Part shown: piece after piece, positions 27,803 to 37,088 of the stretch
Numbering within the stretch: position 1 is the stretch's first letter
Layout: the number at the start of each line of letters is the position of its first letter
NCBI RefSeq assembly: GCF_000469155.1
Contig: NZ_AWXE01000001.1
Span: 672,155 to 736,154 of the forward strand
Reading direction: 5' to 3'
DNA length: 64,000 nt
Origin: Candidatus Micropelagos thuwalensis
Lineage (GTDB): Bacteria > Pseudomonadota > Alphaproteobacteria > RS24
Position numbers and translations under genes: made by a program
The notes under the pieces: generated by a model
What the model was told of the DNA's origin: nothing
What the model saw: the letters and a program-made list of their open reading frames with translations, nothing else
The model's database searches: none

Positions 27803-29038
27803 ATGCTTGAAAATATCTCCCATTATGGATTTGACCCTGAATTTCTTATCCGCGCTCTTGATAATCTTTCAACAAAATATGTTGATAGCGGCAAACTTTC
27901 TGGATTTTCAGTCTTAATAGCTAGAAACAGCAATATTGCAGGTATTTATCACACTGGCTTCAGTGCTATGGGCGATGAAAAAGAAGCCGCCTTCCCCCTT
28001 AAAGAAGACAGCATTTATCGTATCTACTCTATGTCCAAACCGATAACGGCTTTTGCTATGATGCGCTATGTCGAACGCGGGCAGATTAAACTTGATGATA
28101 AAATAAAGAATTACATTCCAGCATTTAGTAACCCTCAAATTTGGGTATCGGGCGACACAAGAGACTTCACCACACGGCAATCAGAAAAAGATATTAGCGT
28201 CTTTGACCTTTTAACCCATCAATCAGGCCTGACTTATGATTTTTTAGGAGAGCATCCAATAGATGCACTTTATCGGCGCAAACAACTTACCGGAGGCAGG
28301 GCTTGCAGACCTTCAGTTGAAGAATTTGTAAATGAAATTGCGGCAATGCCTCTTTTATTTACCCCTGGAGAAAAATGGAATTATTCTTTCTCTCTGGATG
28401 TCGTTGGACGCATCATGGAAGTAGTAGGCGGAAAAACGCTCGATAAAATTTTACACGAAGAGGTTTTTGAACCTCTCAATATGAAAGACACCGGTTTCAC
28501 CCTTCCTGCTGATAAAGCCGACCGTATGACACATCTTTATTTTAAGGATCATCGAAAAGGCCTTATTCGTTGCATTGATCGCGGAAGGGAAACAACTTTT
28601 TTAAAACCCGCAGAAATGTTAGGCGGTGGTGGCGGCCTGCTATCTACCCTGACAGATTATTATAAATTTTGTCATATGCTTGAAAGTAACGGCACAGTTA
28701 ATGGCACCACTCTTTTATCCAAAAAAACATTGGATATCATGCGCTCCAATCAATTGCCCGGCGGAGCAACCATGAAAGAAAAGGCCGCCTGCAATTTCAG
28801 TGAAAGTAATATGGAAGGCACTGGCTTCGGTATCAGTTGGTCAATCACTACAGACCCAACAACGGAAGGGAATTATACTTCCAGAGGTACTTATTCTTGG
28901 GGCGGTTTGGGCAACACCTATTTTTTCATAGACCCTATCGAAAAAATCAGCGTAATTTTGATGGCTCAGATTGTTCCTTATGGTATCTATCCCATCCGCA
29001 CGGAATTAAAAGAAATCATCTATAAATCCCTAAAGTAA
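27803..29038 (+). CDS. serine hydrolase, class C beta-lactamase/esterase fold
   Basis: 411 residues of the Beta-lactamase (PF00144) family. The SxxK motif is SMSK at 76-79 (IYSMSKPITAFAMM), and the YxS/N tyrosine sits in WNYSFSLDVVGR near 194. The C-terminal GGLGNTYFFIDP replaces the KTG-like third motif, as in EstB-type esterases. There is no signal peptide, so it is probably a cytoplasmic esterase or peptidase rather than an antibiotic-resistance enzyme. Third gene after msrB and the S9 peptidase. Confidence 0.88.
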   Translation: MLENISHYGFDPEFLIRALDNLSTKYVDSGKLSGFSVLIARNSNIAGIYHTGFSAMGDEKEAAFPLKEDSIYRIYSMSKPITAFAMMRYVERGQIKLDDKIKNYIPAFSNPQIWVSGDTRDFTTRQSEKDISVFDLLTHQSGLTYDFLGEHPIDALYRRKQLTGGRACRPSVEEFVNEIAAMPLLFTPGEKWNYSFSLDVVGRIMEVVGGKTLDKILHEEVFEPLNMKDTGFTLPADKADRMTHLYFKDHRKGLIRCIDRGRETTFLKPAEMLGGGGGLLSTLTDYYKFCHMLESNGTVNGTTLLSKKTLDIMRSNQLPGGATMKEKAACNFSESNMEGTGFGISWSITTDPTTEGNYTSRGTYSWGGLGNTYFFIDPIEKISVILMAQIVPYGIYPIRTELKEIIYKSLK

Positions 29039-29135
29039 AATCGCGCACTAAATTAACGATATCTAACTGTTAATTTTTTGTTGCCAGCTAGGTTTCACTG
29101 ATTATGTTACTTTTTATATTGTATGGGAATTAAAA

Positions 29136-30113
29136 ATGTTACCAGATATTTTAAAAGATAATTTACGCATTCCAGTCATTGGATCGCCAATGTTCATAGT
29201 TTCAAATCCAACGCTAGTAACGGCTCAGTGCAAGGCGGGTATTGTAGGCTCTTTCCCAGCACTTAATGCCCGACCACAACCACTGCTGAAAGATTGGATT
29301 AGACAAATTAAAGATGATCTAGCTGCATATAAGGAAGAAAATCCTAAAGCAAAAGTTGCCCCCTTTGCGGTCAATCAGATTTGTCACATTACTAATGACC
29401 GCCTCATTCCCGATATGGAAACATGTGTAGAAGAAAAGGTGCCTATTATCATCACCAGCCTTCGTCCACCTCAAGAAATTGTCGACGCAGCGCATAGCTA
29501 TGGTGGGCTGGTCTATCATGATGTCATTAACATGCGCCATGCCCGTAAAGCAGCAGAGGAAGGTGTAGATGGCCTAATTCTTGTCGCGGCAGGCGCAGGT
29601 GGTCATGCAGGCACGTTGAGCCCATTCGCAATTGTTCGCGAAGTTAAAAAATGGTTCGACGGAACGATTCTACTGTCCGGTGCAATTGGCGACGGATTTT
29701 GTGTAGCTTCAGCGCTAGCTATGGGTGCAGATTTGGCCTATATCGGCTCCCGCTTTATCGCCACCAAAGAGGCGAATGCAGAAGAAGAATATAAACAAAT
29801 GTTGGTGGATTCAGCTGCAGATGACATTGTCTACTCATCCTTGTTTACCGGCGTACATGGAAATTACCTAAAGCCATCAGTTAGCAAAGCCGGTTTTGAT
29901 CCTGATAATTTACCAGAAGCCGATAAAACCGCCATGAACTTCGGTTCTGGCGGAAATACTGATGCAAAAGCTTGGAAAGACATATGGGGTTGCGGCCAGG
30001 GCATTGGCAACATTGAAAGCGTAGAAACAATTGGTGATGTTGTTGATAGCCTTGAGGCTGAATACAAAGAAGCCGTTGCTGAGTTGCATAACAAAGAAAG
30101 ATTGCTAGGTTAG
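29136..30113 (+). CDS. nitronate monooxygenase family protein
   Basis: 325 residues, FMN-dependent TIM barrel. GSPMFIVSNPTLVTAQCKAG starts the barrel, and AAGAGGHAGTLSPF carries the conserved catalytic His. LLSGAIGDGFCVASALAMGA and YIGSRFIATKEA form the FMN phosphate site. Members oxidise toxic nitronates such as propionate-3-nitronate; some relatives are enoyl reductases. It is preceded by an AT-rich promoter-like stretch and has no partner gene. Confidence 0.9.
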   Translation: MLPDILKDNLRIPVIGSPMFIVSNPTLVTAQCKAGIVGSFPALNARPQPLLKDWIRQIKDDLAAYKEENPKAKVAPFAVNQICHITNDRLIPDMETCVEEKVPIIITSLRPPQEIVDAAHSYGGLVYHDVINMRHARKAAEEGVDGLILVAAGAGGHAGTLSPFAIVREVKKWFDGTILLSGAIGDGFCVASALAMGADLAYIGSRFIATKEANAEEEYKQMLVDSAADDIVYSSLFTGVHGNYLKPSVSKAGFDPDNLPEADKTAMNFGSGGNTDAKAWKDIWGCGQGIGNIESVETIGDVVDSLEAEYKEAVAELHNKERLLG

Positions 30114-30250
30114 ACTTTTCTTCCAACCAGTATTTTTTATAAATCTGAACGCTTTACCCTACAGTAACTGAACCAATCTATGAAATGCACGGGGAATAGT
30201 ATCAGCATTTAGATAAAAAGTTATGCGTTTACAAAGAGCATGTGTAGAGG

Positions 30251-30325
<75 letters not shown>

Positions 30326-30372
30326 ATATTCCTGCGTTTTATAACCTGAGCCGTTAACTTGGTCTAGTGCAA

Positions 30373-31506
30373 TTATGGGCTTGTTGGAGAGGGTATAATA
30401 CCTAACGCGTTATTTTGCAAACTCGACAAAAATAACAACCCATTTTTTTCTTTAACATTGGTAACTGCATAAATATCTGAGTGACGAGCATCCAGCGCAT
30501 GCACCACCTTCCCGTTTTGATCCAGATATAAAGCCCATGTTTCTTCCCATAAGGGTTCAAATTCAATGAGCTTCATAATCCTGAAAACGAGTTTCCGCAT
30601 AAAAGATGATGGCATCAATTTATCCAAGGTTTTATCGCGACCATTCACCAGCGCAATCCAGAAGCCTCCATCAGGCGCCCTTGTAATATTGTCGGGATAC
30701 CCGGGTAGATTCTCCGCAAATATCTCTGCCTGCCCTGCTTTCGGGCCACTTATCCAGTATTTTTGAACCCTGTATCGATATGTCTCGGCAATAAGAACAA
30801 AGCTCTCATCTTCAGCAAGGGCCACACCATTAGCAAAATGCAAACCATCCAACACAATCTCGGTTTTACCTGTTTTAATATCATAAGTAAGCAATCGACC
30901 GGCGGCTGGTGTTTCCATCCCTTCATAAACCATATCGTGAATTCCATGACGTGTAGAGGCATCGGAAAACCAGACAACACCATCGCTTGAAATATCAAGA
31001 TCATCAGCAAAACGAATAGGTGTCCCATACACCTCATTGGTAAGTGTTTTTAATTCCCCTGTTTGGGTAAATGCCAACAAACCCAAAGGGGCGTCACAAA
31101 TAATTAAATCACTTTGCACACCTGTGATAGTTTCACGCGCAAATTGCATTGCCAGCGGACGTCCACCCGTATTGAGGATATCTGTAAAATCGTTGGTTTT
31201 GGGGTCAATCGCAATTATCCGCCCGTCTGAAAGACCTGAAAAAATAAACCCATTATCTGCAATCGCACTCCCCTCAGGTCCGTATCCATCAAGCTCGATT
31301 AATCGCGCATCTGCAAGGCGGTTATTTCTTTCAAAGGGGAACATACCAGCTGGATTTTTCTCTGGCGTCCAGACTTCAGGCGAAATCCCTACTGGCCAGA
31401 AAAATAAATAACCAATTGGCAAAGACACCAATATCAATATCGCCCCAAAAATATTTTTTGCTTTAAATGTCAATAACCTCTCCCCTTGATTAAAATTACC
31501 ATACAT
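30373..31506 (-). CDS. SMP-30/strictosidine-synthase-like beta-propeller protein, membrane-anchored
   Basis: About 377 residues. One N-terminal membrane helix (IFGAILILVSLPIGYLFFW), then a six-bladed propeller of the SMP-30/gluconolactonase and strictosidine-synthase (APMAP) type: YGPEGSAIADNGFIFSG, RFADDLDISSDGVVWFSDAS, LPGYPDNITRAPDGGFWIAL. Relatives are lactonases or arylesterases; the substrate is unknown. The start is uncertain: ATG at 31506, or a downstream TTG just after AGGGGAG that gives MTFKAKNIFG. The catalytic domain would sit in the periplasm. Confidence 0.82.
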   Translation of the reverse strand: MYGNFNQGERLLTFKAKNIFGAILILVSLPIGYLFFWPVGISPEVWTPEKNPAGMFPFERNNRLADARLIELDGYGPEGSAIADNGFIFSGLSDGRIIAIDPKTNDFTDILNTGGRPLAMQFARETITGVQSDLIICDAPLGLLAFTQTGELKTLTNEVYGTPIRFADDLDISSDGVVWFSDASTRHGIHDMVYEGMETPAAGRLLTYDIKTGKTEIVLDGLHFANGVALAEDESFVLIAETYRYRVQKYWISGPKAGQAEIFAENLPGYPDNITRAPDGGFWIALVNGRDKTLDKLMPSSFMRKLVFRIMKLIEFEPLWEETWALYLDQNGKVVHALDARHSDIYAVTNVKEKNGLLFLSSLQNNALGIIPSPTSP

Positions 31507-31628
31507 TTTGGCCGTCTTTGTGTAACCCCGATAAATTCCCTCTATTGGCAATATTTCTGTCAACAGGTATAAATTTTAGAACGAAATAAAAATATCCATA
31601 AAGACAGCATGAATTTATGAGGGATAAC

Positions 31629-32123
31629 ATGTCTTACGATTACGAAAATATCGAACAAATTAAACAACTTAAATACAGATATTGCAGAGGTATTGATAGC
31701 TGTAATATTGAAGAGCTTGGGCGCGTCTTTACAGAAGATGCCCGCATTAATTATCAGGGTGGAAGCTATACTTTTGAAGCCGAGGGTAAAGAGAATATCC
31801 TCACAGCTATGAAATTTGCGTTTCATGACAAGCTTGTATCTTGCCATACCGTTCATATGCCCGTCATTGAAATAACAGGCGAAACCACCGCCAAAGGCCA
31901 ATGGCGCTTGCTAGATTATGCAATGAATCTGGCTGAAGACAATAAAGTTACTGTCGGTGGCGCTGAATATGTCGATGACTATGTGAAAAATACTGACGGA
32001 GTCTGGCAAATCAAGCAATCAGTATATACACGCGTTTATGAACAGGTCTTCCTGCAGGATAACCATAATCTTACCCATTACCAACTTGGGGGTGGCGTGG
32101 TTAAAGGCGAGTTCTCAATATAG
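31629..32123 (+). CDS. SnoaL-like (NTF2-fold) protein
   Basis: 164 residues from the ATG of MSYDYENIEQIKQL, which has GAGGGA five bases upstream; an ATG four codons earlier is less well placed. The NTF2 cone is recognisable: IKQLKYRYCRGIDSCN, LGRVFTEDARINYQGG and the late strand YVDDYVKNTDGVWQIKQS. Such SnoaL_4-type proteins include dehydratases, isomerases and ring-hydroxylating small subunits. No specific reaction can be assigned. Followed 49 bp later by the MBL hydrolase gene. Confidence 0.8.
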   Translation: MSYDYENIEQIKQLKYRYCRGIDSCNIEELGRVFTEDARINYQGGSYTFEAEGKENILTAMKFAFHDKLVSCHTVHMPVIEITGETTAKGQWRLLDYAMNLAEDNKVTVGGAEYVDDYVKNTDGVWQIKQSVYTRVYEQVFLQDNHNLTHYQLGGGVVKGEFSI

Positions 32124-32172
32124 TAACGCAACTGGTTTCTTCAGAACCGCGAAAAAGCGAAAGGGGTTTAGC

Positions 32173-33114
32173 TTGGCGATACCTTATGTATTTGAAGATG
32201 AAATTGAACATGGGGTATGCAAACGCCTAACCCCACTCATCAGACGTGTCATTTGTAACAATCCCGGCCCTTTCACCTATACCGGAACCACCACCTTCAT
32301 TGTTGGAAATGGGGTTGTCGCCATAATTGACCCCGGCCCGAAAAATTATACACATTTAGATGCAATTTTTTCAGCTTTAGGCCCAAGTGAAGTCGTAAGT
32401 CATATTTTGGTCACGCATACACACAGTGATCACTCGCCTTTAGCAAATGCCCTTAAAGAGAGAACAGGCGCCAAGATATGTGGTTTTGCAGAAATAAATA
32501 AAAACCGACTAATTAACAAAAGCAGGATTGATACAAAAGTCGCTATAGAAGATGCGAATTTCGTTGAAATGGAAGAGGCAATCCAGCGAGATTTCAACCC
32601 AGACATCCCACTTCAACATCAAGATATTCTGAACGGGCCAGACTGGACACTTGAGGCGTTATATACGCCCGGACACATAAATAACCATTTATGTTTTTTA
32701 CTGCATGAAGAAAAGACAGTGTTCACCGGAGACCATATTATGGGCTGGGCGACCAGCGTAATCGTTCCACCAGATGGCAACATGGCAGATTATATGGACT
32801 CTCTGGAGCGTTTATTGAGTTACGACATCGAAATCTTACGTCCTACTCATGGCCCAGCGATTGAAAACCCCAAAGCTTTCATCCAAGCCTACATAACCCA
32901 TCGACAAAAGCGTGAAGAACAGATTCTTGGCCAACTCGCCAAAGGAACAACAAAAATTCAAGATATGATTCCAGTGCTATATGCCGACACCGACAAACGG
33001 CTTTATCCTGCTGCCGCTATGTCTGTTCTGGCGCATCTCGAAGGGCTTGTGCAAACCGGCAAAGTTATCTGCAAAGATGAGATAAAATTGTCTTCAGATT
33101 TTCGATTAAAATAA
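32173..33114 (+). CDS. MBL-fold metallo-hydrolase (LACTB2-like)
   Basis: 313 residues from a TTG start chosen because AAAGGGG lies seven bases before it and the family N-terminus begins here; the longer frame upstream overlaps the previous gene. The zinc motif HTHSDH is near 82-87. Further ligands are in YTPGHINNHLCFLL and FTGDHIMGWATSVI, and the last His in PTHGPAI. It belongs to the LACTB2/glyoxalase-II-like group that includes nucleases and thioesterases; the substrate is unknown. Convergent with the acyl-CoA synthetase gene. Confidence 0.87.
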   Translation: MAIPYVFEDEIEHGVCKRLTPLIRRVICNNPGPFTYTGTTTFIVGNGVVAIIDPGPKNYTHLDAIFSALGPSEVVSHILVTHTHSDHSPLANALKERTGAKICGFAEINKNRLINKSRIDTKVAIEDANFVEMEEAIQRDFNPDIPLQHQDILNGPDWTLEALYTPGHINNHLCFLLHEEKTVFTGDHIMGWATSVIVPPDGNMADYMDSLERLLSYDIEILRPTHGPAIENPKAFIQAYITHRQKREEQILGQLAKGTTKIQDMIPVLYADTDKRLYPAAAMSVLAHLEGLVQTGKVICKDEIKLSSDFRLK

Positions 33115-33115
33115 A

Positions 33116-34753
33116 TTAGGCGTCATTTGCCGTTGGCAGCACATAATCTTTGAATTGCTCGCGCAGTGCCAACTTCTGAATTTTTCCAGTCGCTGTATGA
33201 GGAATTTCTTCAACAAAAACCACATCGTCCGGCATCCACCATTTGGCAATCTTACCTTCCATAAAGCCCAATACATCCTCACGAGACAAATCCGCATCTT
33301 CTTTTTTAATCACAATAAGAATTGGACGTTCATCCCATTTCGGATGTGCCACCCCAATGACTGCAGCCTCAACAATATCAGGATGCCCGACGGCAATATT
33401 CTCAAGCTCAATGGAAGAAATCCACTCCCCCCCTGACTTCACAACATCTTTTGAACGATCCGTAATTTGCATAAACCCGTCAGCATCCAGGGTGGCCACA
33501 TCACCTGTATCGAAATACCCCTCTGCATCGAGTATTTCGCCGCCATCATCCTTCATATAAGTTTCTATTATAAAAGGCCCCTTGACCTTTAAATTCCCGA
33601 AAGTTTTGCCGTCACGTGGTAATTCGTTTCCATCATCATCGGTAATTTTCATCTGAACAAGATAAGGCGGACGCCCCTGCTTCACTTTTATATCGACACG
33701 TTCATCAAAGGAAAGATCATGCATTTTTCCTTTTAAAACACCCATCGTCCCCAAAGGTGACAATTCGGTCATGCCCCATGCATGGTTCACATCTACTTCA
33801 TAATCTTTTTCAAATTTCTCAATCATCATGCGCGGTGCCGCCGACCCGCCAATCACGACTGTATCTAGATAAGGCAGTTTGAGATTTTGTTCTTCAAGAT
33901 GTTGCAGCAACATAAGCCAGACCGTAGGTACGGCAGCAGTAAAACTCACCTGCTCTGCATCAAGAAGCTCAAATATACTCGCCCCATCCATTTGAGGGCC
34001 TGGGTTAACCATGGCGGCGCCAACCATCGGACACGTAAAAACCAGCCCCCATGCATTGGCATGGAACATTGGAACAACAGGCATCACAACAGATTTACTG
34101 CTCAGCCCCATAACATCTTGGCTGACAGCAACCAAAGAATGTAAAACATTAGAGCGATGAGAATAAATGACACCTTTTGGGTTTCCCGTTGTACCCGAGG
34201 TGTAACAAATGCCACAGGCGTCATTTTCATCAAGCTGTACCCAACTGAAATCACCATCATGTGCATTTATAAGTGTCTCATAACAATGGACATTATCAAA
34301 TGTTGTTTGAGGCATTTCATCTTCATCGCAATAAATGATGAACCCTTTGACGGTATTGAGCTTGTCTTGAAGCCCCTCAAGAATAGGTACGAATGTCAGA
34401 TCGACAAAAATATACTTATCTTCCGCATGGTTGATAATATAAATAAGTTGATCAGCAAATAATCTTGGATTGAGAGTATGATAAACGCCACCTATCCCGG
34501 TAATTGCGTACCAACTCTCGAAATGTCTATGATTATTCCAAGCCAAGGTAGCAACAACATCTCCCTTATCCAGTCCAAGCGACTGGAGGGCCTGTGACAT
34601 TTTTCTGGCTCTTAAATGTGCTTCAGAATAGGTTTCCCTATGGATTTTGCCTCCAACCAATCGAGAAACGATTTCAACATCTGAATGATAAATATTCGCA
34701 TGATCAAGAATATCATTAACCAGCAATGCCGATGTCTGCATTCTTCCAAGCAT
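33116..34753 (-). CDS. fatty-acyl-CoA synthetase (AMP-forming)
   Basis: 545 residues of the ANL superfamily. The P-loop is YTSGTTGNPKG at 184-194, the A5 motif NHAWGMTELSPLG, the A7 Asp in GYFDTGDVATLD, the hinge ITDRSKDVVKSGGEWIS and the catalytic Lys in TATGKIQKLALR. The N-terminal stretch VATLAWNNHRHFESWY is shared by medium/long-chain ligases and by DmdB methylthiopropionyl-CoA ligases, so the latter is an alternative. Ribosome binding site GGGGG. Its promoter appears to contain a repressor operator (see 34822-34859). Confidence 0.92.
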   Translation of the reverse strand: MLGRMQTSALLVNDILDHANIYHSDVEIVSRLVGGKIHRETYSEAHLRARKMSQALQSLGLDKGDVVATLAWNNHRHFESWYAITGIGGVYHTLNPRLFADQLIYIINHAEDKYIFVDLTFVPILEGLQDKLNTVKGFIIYCDEDEMPQTTFDNVHCYETLINAHDGDFSWVQLDENDACGICYTSGTTGNPKGVIYSHRSNVLHSLVAVSQDVMGLSSKSVVMPVVPMFHANAWGLVFTCPMVGAAMVNPGPQMDGASIFELLDAEQVSFTAAVPTVWLMLLQHLEEQNLKLPYLDTVVIGGSAAPRMMIEKFEKDYEVDVNHAWGMTELSPLGTMGVLKGKMHDLSFDERVDIKVKQGRPPYLVQMKITDDDGNELPRDGKTFGNLKVKGPFIIETYMKDDGGEILDAEGYFDTGDVATLDADGFMQITDRSKDVVKSGGEWISSIELENIAVGHPDIVEAAVIGVAHPKWDERPILIVIKKEDADLSREDVLGFMEGKIAKWWMPDDVVFVEEIPHTATGKIQKLALREQFKDYVLPTANDA

Positions 34754-34821
34754 GTTTCCCCCACTAACTTAACTTGACGCTTAACTATCTTTGATGACTC
34801 TATACAGTCACAAAGAAATTT

Positions 34822-34859
34822 AAAATAGACCTACTGGTCGTGTAATTCAATAACGACCA
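34822..34859 (-). promoter_or_regulatory. sigma70-like promoter with an embedded TetR-type operator, for the acyl-CoA synthetase
   Basis: On the minus strand TTGAAT (34850-34845) and TATTTT (34827-34822) are separated by exactly 17 bp. The spacer contains the palindrome GACC-TACT-GGTC (34828-34839), the form of many TetR-family operators. A second inverted repeat, TGGTCGT at 34835-34841 with ACGACCA at 34853-34859, overlaps the -35 side. Binding here would block RNA polymerase. No TetR-family gene is in the window. Confidence 0.5.
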
Positions 34860-34884
34860 TGCAAGAGGAATAACTATCGTATAA

Positions 34885-35484
34885 TCAGGGAAATAATCTT
34901 GTAATCGCCCAGTCCAACATTTCACCGTCACGGCGATAGACAATTCTATCATGCAGTCTGAACTCACCATCCTGCCAAAATTCTATTTGTTGCGGTTTTA
35001 TCAACCAGCCAGACCAATGCGCTGGACGAGGCACATCTTGGTCAGCAAACTTTTCTTCGAATTTCTTGACGCGCGCCTCCAGCGTTTCTCTATCCGATAG
35101 AGGGGTGGATTGTTGTGACGCCCAAGCACCAATCTGACTGCCCCTAGCGCGTGACGCATAATACTGATCCGCTTCATCATCACTGACTTGTTCAACATCA
35201 CCCCGCACACGCACCTGACGGTTGAGTGATTTCCAGTGAAAACATAAAGCCGCCTTGCCAGACGAGGAAAGCTCCTGGCTCTTAGCGCTTTCCAGATTGG
35301 TGTAAAACACAAACCCTTCATCGCTGACTCCCTTAAGAAGCACGACCCGCACATTTGGCATACCGAAACTGTCCACTGTCGCAACGGACATGGCATTAGG
35401 ATCATTAAGTTCTGTTTTTTCAGCTTCAGATAACCACTCAGCAAATGCTGTAATGGGATTGTCCGGCGGAGATTGAAAGTTCAT
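34885..35484 (-). CDS. pdxH: pyridoxamine 5'-phosphate oxidase
   Basis: 199 residues; FMN-dependent oxidation of pyridoxine/pyridoxamine phosphate to PLP. Recognisable blocks: AMSVATVDSFGMPNVRVVLL, GFVFYTNLESAKSQEL, the FMN/PLP segment SRARGSQIGAWASQQS and the C-terminus EFRLHDRIVYRR. Single gene, divergent from the glycine-zipper gene. Confidence 0.96.
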   Translation of the reverse strand: MNFQSPPDNPITAFAEWLSEAEKTELNDPNAMSVATVDSFGMPNVRVVLLKGVSDEGFVFYTNLESAKSQELSSSGKAALCFHWKSLNRQVRVRGDVEQVSDDEADQYYASRARGSQIGAWASQQSTPLSDRETLEARVKKFEEKFADQDVPRPAHWSGWLIKPQQIEFWQDGEFRLHDRIVYRRDGEMLDWAITRLFP

Positions 35485-35583
35485 GTAAACCTTTCGAATT
35501 TTTCATTTTTAAAATAGACCGATTTTTCTTATATTCAAAACTGGAACGAAACAAACTACTCATATTAAAAATATAAAGGAGTT

Positions 35584-36072
35584 ATGACTTTGTTTTTTAT
35601 AAAGACCCCACTTATTTGGGCAACTATTGTTGTGATTTCATTGGTTCAAGTCGGCTGTGCGGAAAATCCGAACAGACAACAGGAGATTGGGGCTGTGACC
35701 GGTCTTTTACTCGGCGGTCTTGTCGGCTCACAAATAGGCGATGGTAAAGGCAGAAATGCCGCGATTGTTACTGGCGCTTTGTTAGGCACTCTTGCTGGTA
35801 GCGAACTTGGCCGTCGCCTTGATGAAGCCGATAGAATGAAAATGGGCAGGGCAACATCAGATGCATTGAATAACAATAAAATAGGCACACCCAGTCGCTG
35901 GCAAAGTGATCGGCCTCATATTGCCGGGGCTGTTACGCCAACCCGCGATTACACTGATGAAAACGGAAATTATTGCCGCGAAATAAAGCAAACAGTTATC
36001 ATTAGCGGCGAAACCAAACAAGAAACAGGCCAAGCTTGCCGTGAAAAAGACGGATCTTGGTCATTAAGCTGA
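35584..36072 (+). CDS. glycine-zipper 2TM-domain surface protein (17-kDa antigen type)
   Basis: 162 residues. An N-terminal hydrophobic signal ends ISLVQVGCAEN. A cysteine is present, but the residue three before it is Gln rather than Leu, so lipidation is doubtful. The glycine zipper LLLGGLVGSQIGDGKGRN...GALLGTLAGSELG spans about 37-77, followed by a polar domain with two cysteines (NYCREIKQ; GQACREKDGSW). This layout is that of the Rickettsia 17-kDa antigen family, placed in the outer envelope. No partner gene. Confidence 0.83.
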   Translation: MTLFFIKTPLIWATIVVISLVQVGCAENPNRQQEIGAVTGLLLGGLVGSQIGDGKGRNAAIVTGALLGTLAGSELGRRLDEADRMKMGRATSDALNNNKIGTPSRWQSDRPHIAGAVTPTRDYTDENGNYCREIKQTVIISGETKQETGQACREKDGSWSLS

Positions 36073-36229
36073 GCCAACAGACTAAAAAAACCTGTATATT
36101 TCCTTTTCTTGGTTTATGAGGGGGGGTAATCCAACCTATAATGGCTGAGTCGTTTGTTGCATTGTCAGGACAACGCCATTTGGGGTGTATGTCTCGATAA
36201 GCTTTAAAGCAGAAAAAAGGAAAACTGAA

Positions 36230-37036
36230 ATGTCAGGTATGATGCAAGGTAAACGCGGCCTCATAATGGGCGTGGCAAACAAAAATTCCATTGCGTGGGG
36301 TATTGCTCGCGCCTGTGCGGATGCTGGCGCGGAACTCGCGTTTACCTATCAGGGTGAAGCACTTGAGAAACGTGTTTTCCCACTGGCTGAGTCAGTGGGT
36401 GCAAACATTATAGAACCCTGCGATGTAACAGATGAAGTCAGCCTTTCAGCACTATTTGAAAAACTCAAAACCCAATGGGGTCATCTGGATTTTGTCGTTC
36501 ACGCCATTGCTTTTGCCGGTAAAGAAGAATTAATGGGTCGCTATGTCGACACCAGCTCAAAAGCATTTGATATGGCACTTAATATCTCTTGCTATTCCTT
36601 TACAGCAGTTTGCCGCCACGCTGAACCACTCATGTCGGAAGGGGGGTCTTTACTCACCCTATCCTATTACGGTGCAGAGAAAGTCATTCCCCATTACAAT
36701 GTGATGGGCGTTGCCAAAGCGGCACTTGAAGCAAGTGTTCGCTACCTTGCAAGCGATTTAGGGCCAGAAGGCTTGCGCGTGAATGGCATCTCTGCAGGCC
36801 CAATCCGTACGCTCGCCGCTGCAGGGATTGGTGATTTTAAGGAAATGCTGAAATGGAATGAAGCTAATGCGCCATTACGCCAAAATGTGACACAAGAACA
36901 AGTCGGTCAATCGGCTCTTTATCTGTTATCTGATATGGGTTCTGGTGTTACTGGTGAAATTCATTATGTGGATTGCGGATATAATACAATTGGTTTGGCG
37001 GCATTTGAAAACCTCAAGGGTGAAAAACCGGCATAA
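36230..37036 (+). CDS. fabI: enoyl-[acyl-carrier-protein] reductase (NADH)
   Basis: 268 residues from the ATG of MSGMMQGKRG, which has AAGGA eight bases upstream; a GTG 15 codons earlier is rejected. The divergent SDR cofactor site GLIMGVANKNSIAWGIA is diagnostic, and the catalytic pair in SYYGAEKVIPHYNVMGVAK falls at Tyr156 and Lys163, the E. coli numbering. It carries out the last reduction of each fatty-acid elongation cycle and is the target of triclosan-type inhibitors. It precedes aroC by 52 bp. Confidence 0.96.
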   Translation: MSGMMQGKRGLIMGVANKNSIAWGIARACADAGAELAFTYQGEALEKRVFPLAESVGANIIEPCDVTDEVSLSALFEKLKTQWGHLDFVVHAIAFAGKEELMGRYVDTSSKAFDMALNISCYSFTAVCRHAEPLMSEGGSLLTLSYYGAEKVIPHYNVMGVAKAALEASVRYLASDLGPEGLRVNGISAGPIRTLAAAGIGDFKEMLKWNEANAPLRQNVTQEQVGQSALYLLSDMGSGVTGEIHYVDCGYNTIGLAAFENLKGEKPA

Positions 37037-37088
37037 ACTTCAGGAGCCAATGCGCTTAAAAACTCTTTTTGATTTGAAACAGAAATAA

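Noticed and set aside
27803..29038. Beta-lactamase annotation for the serine hydrolase.
   Set aside because: It has no signal peptide and lacks a clear KTG motif, so it fits cytoplasmic EstB-like esterases better than periplasmic AmpC enzymes.
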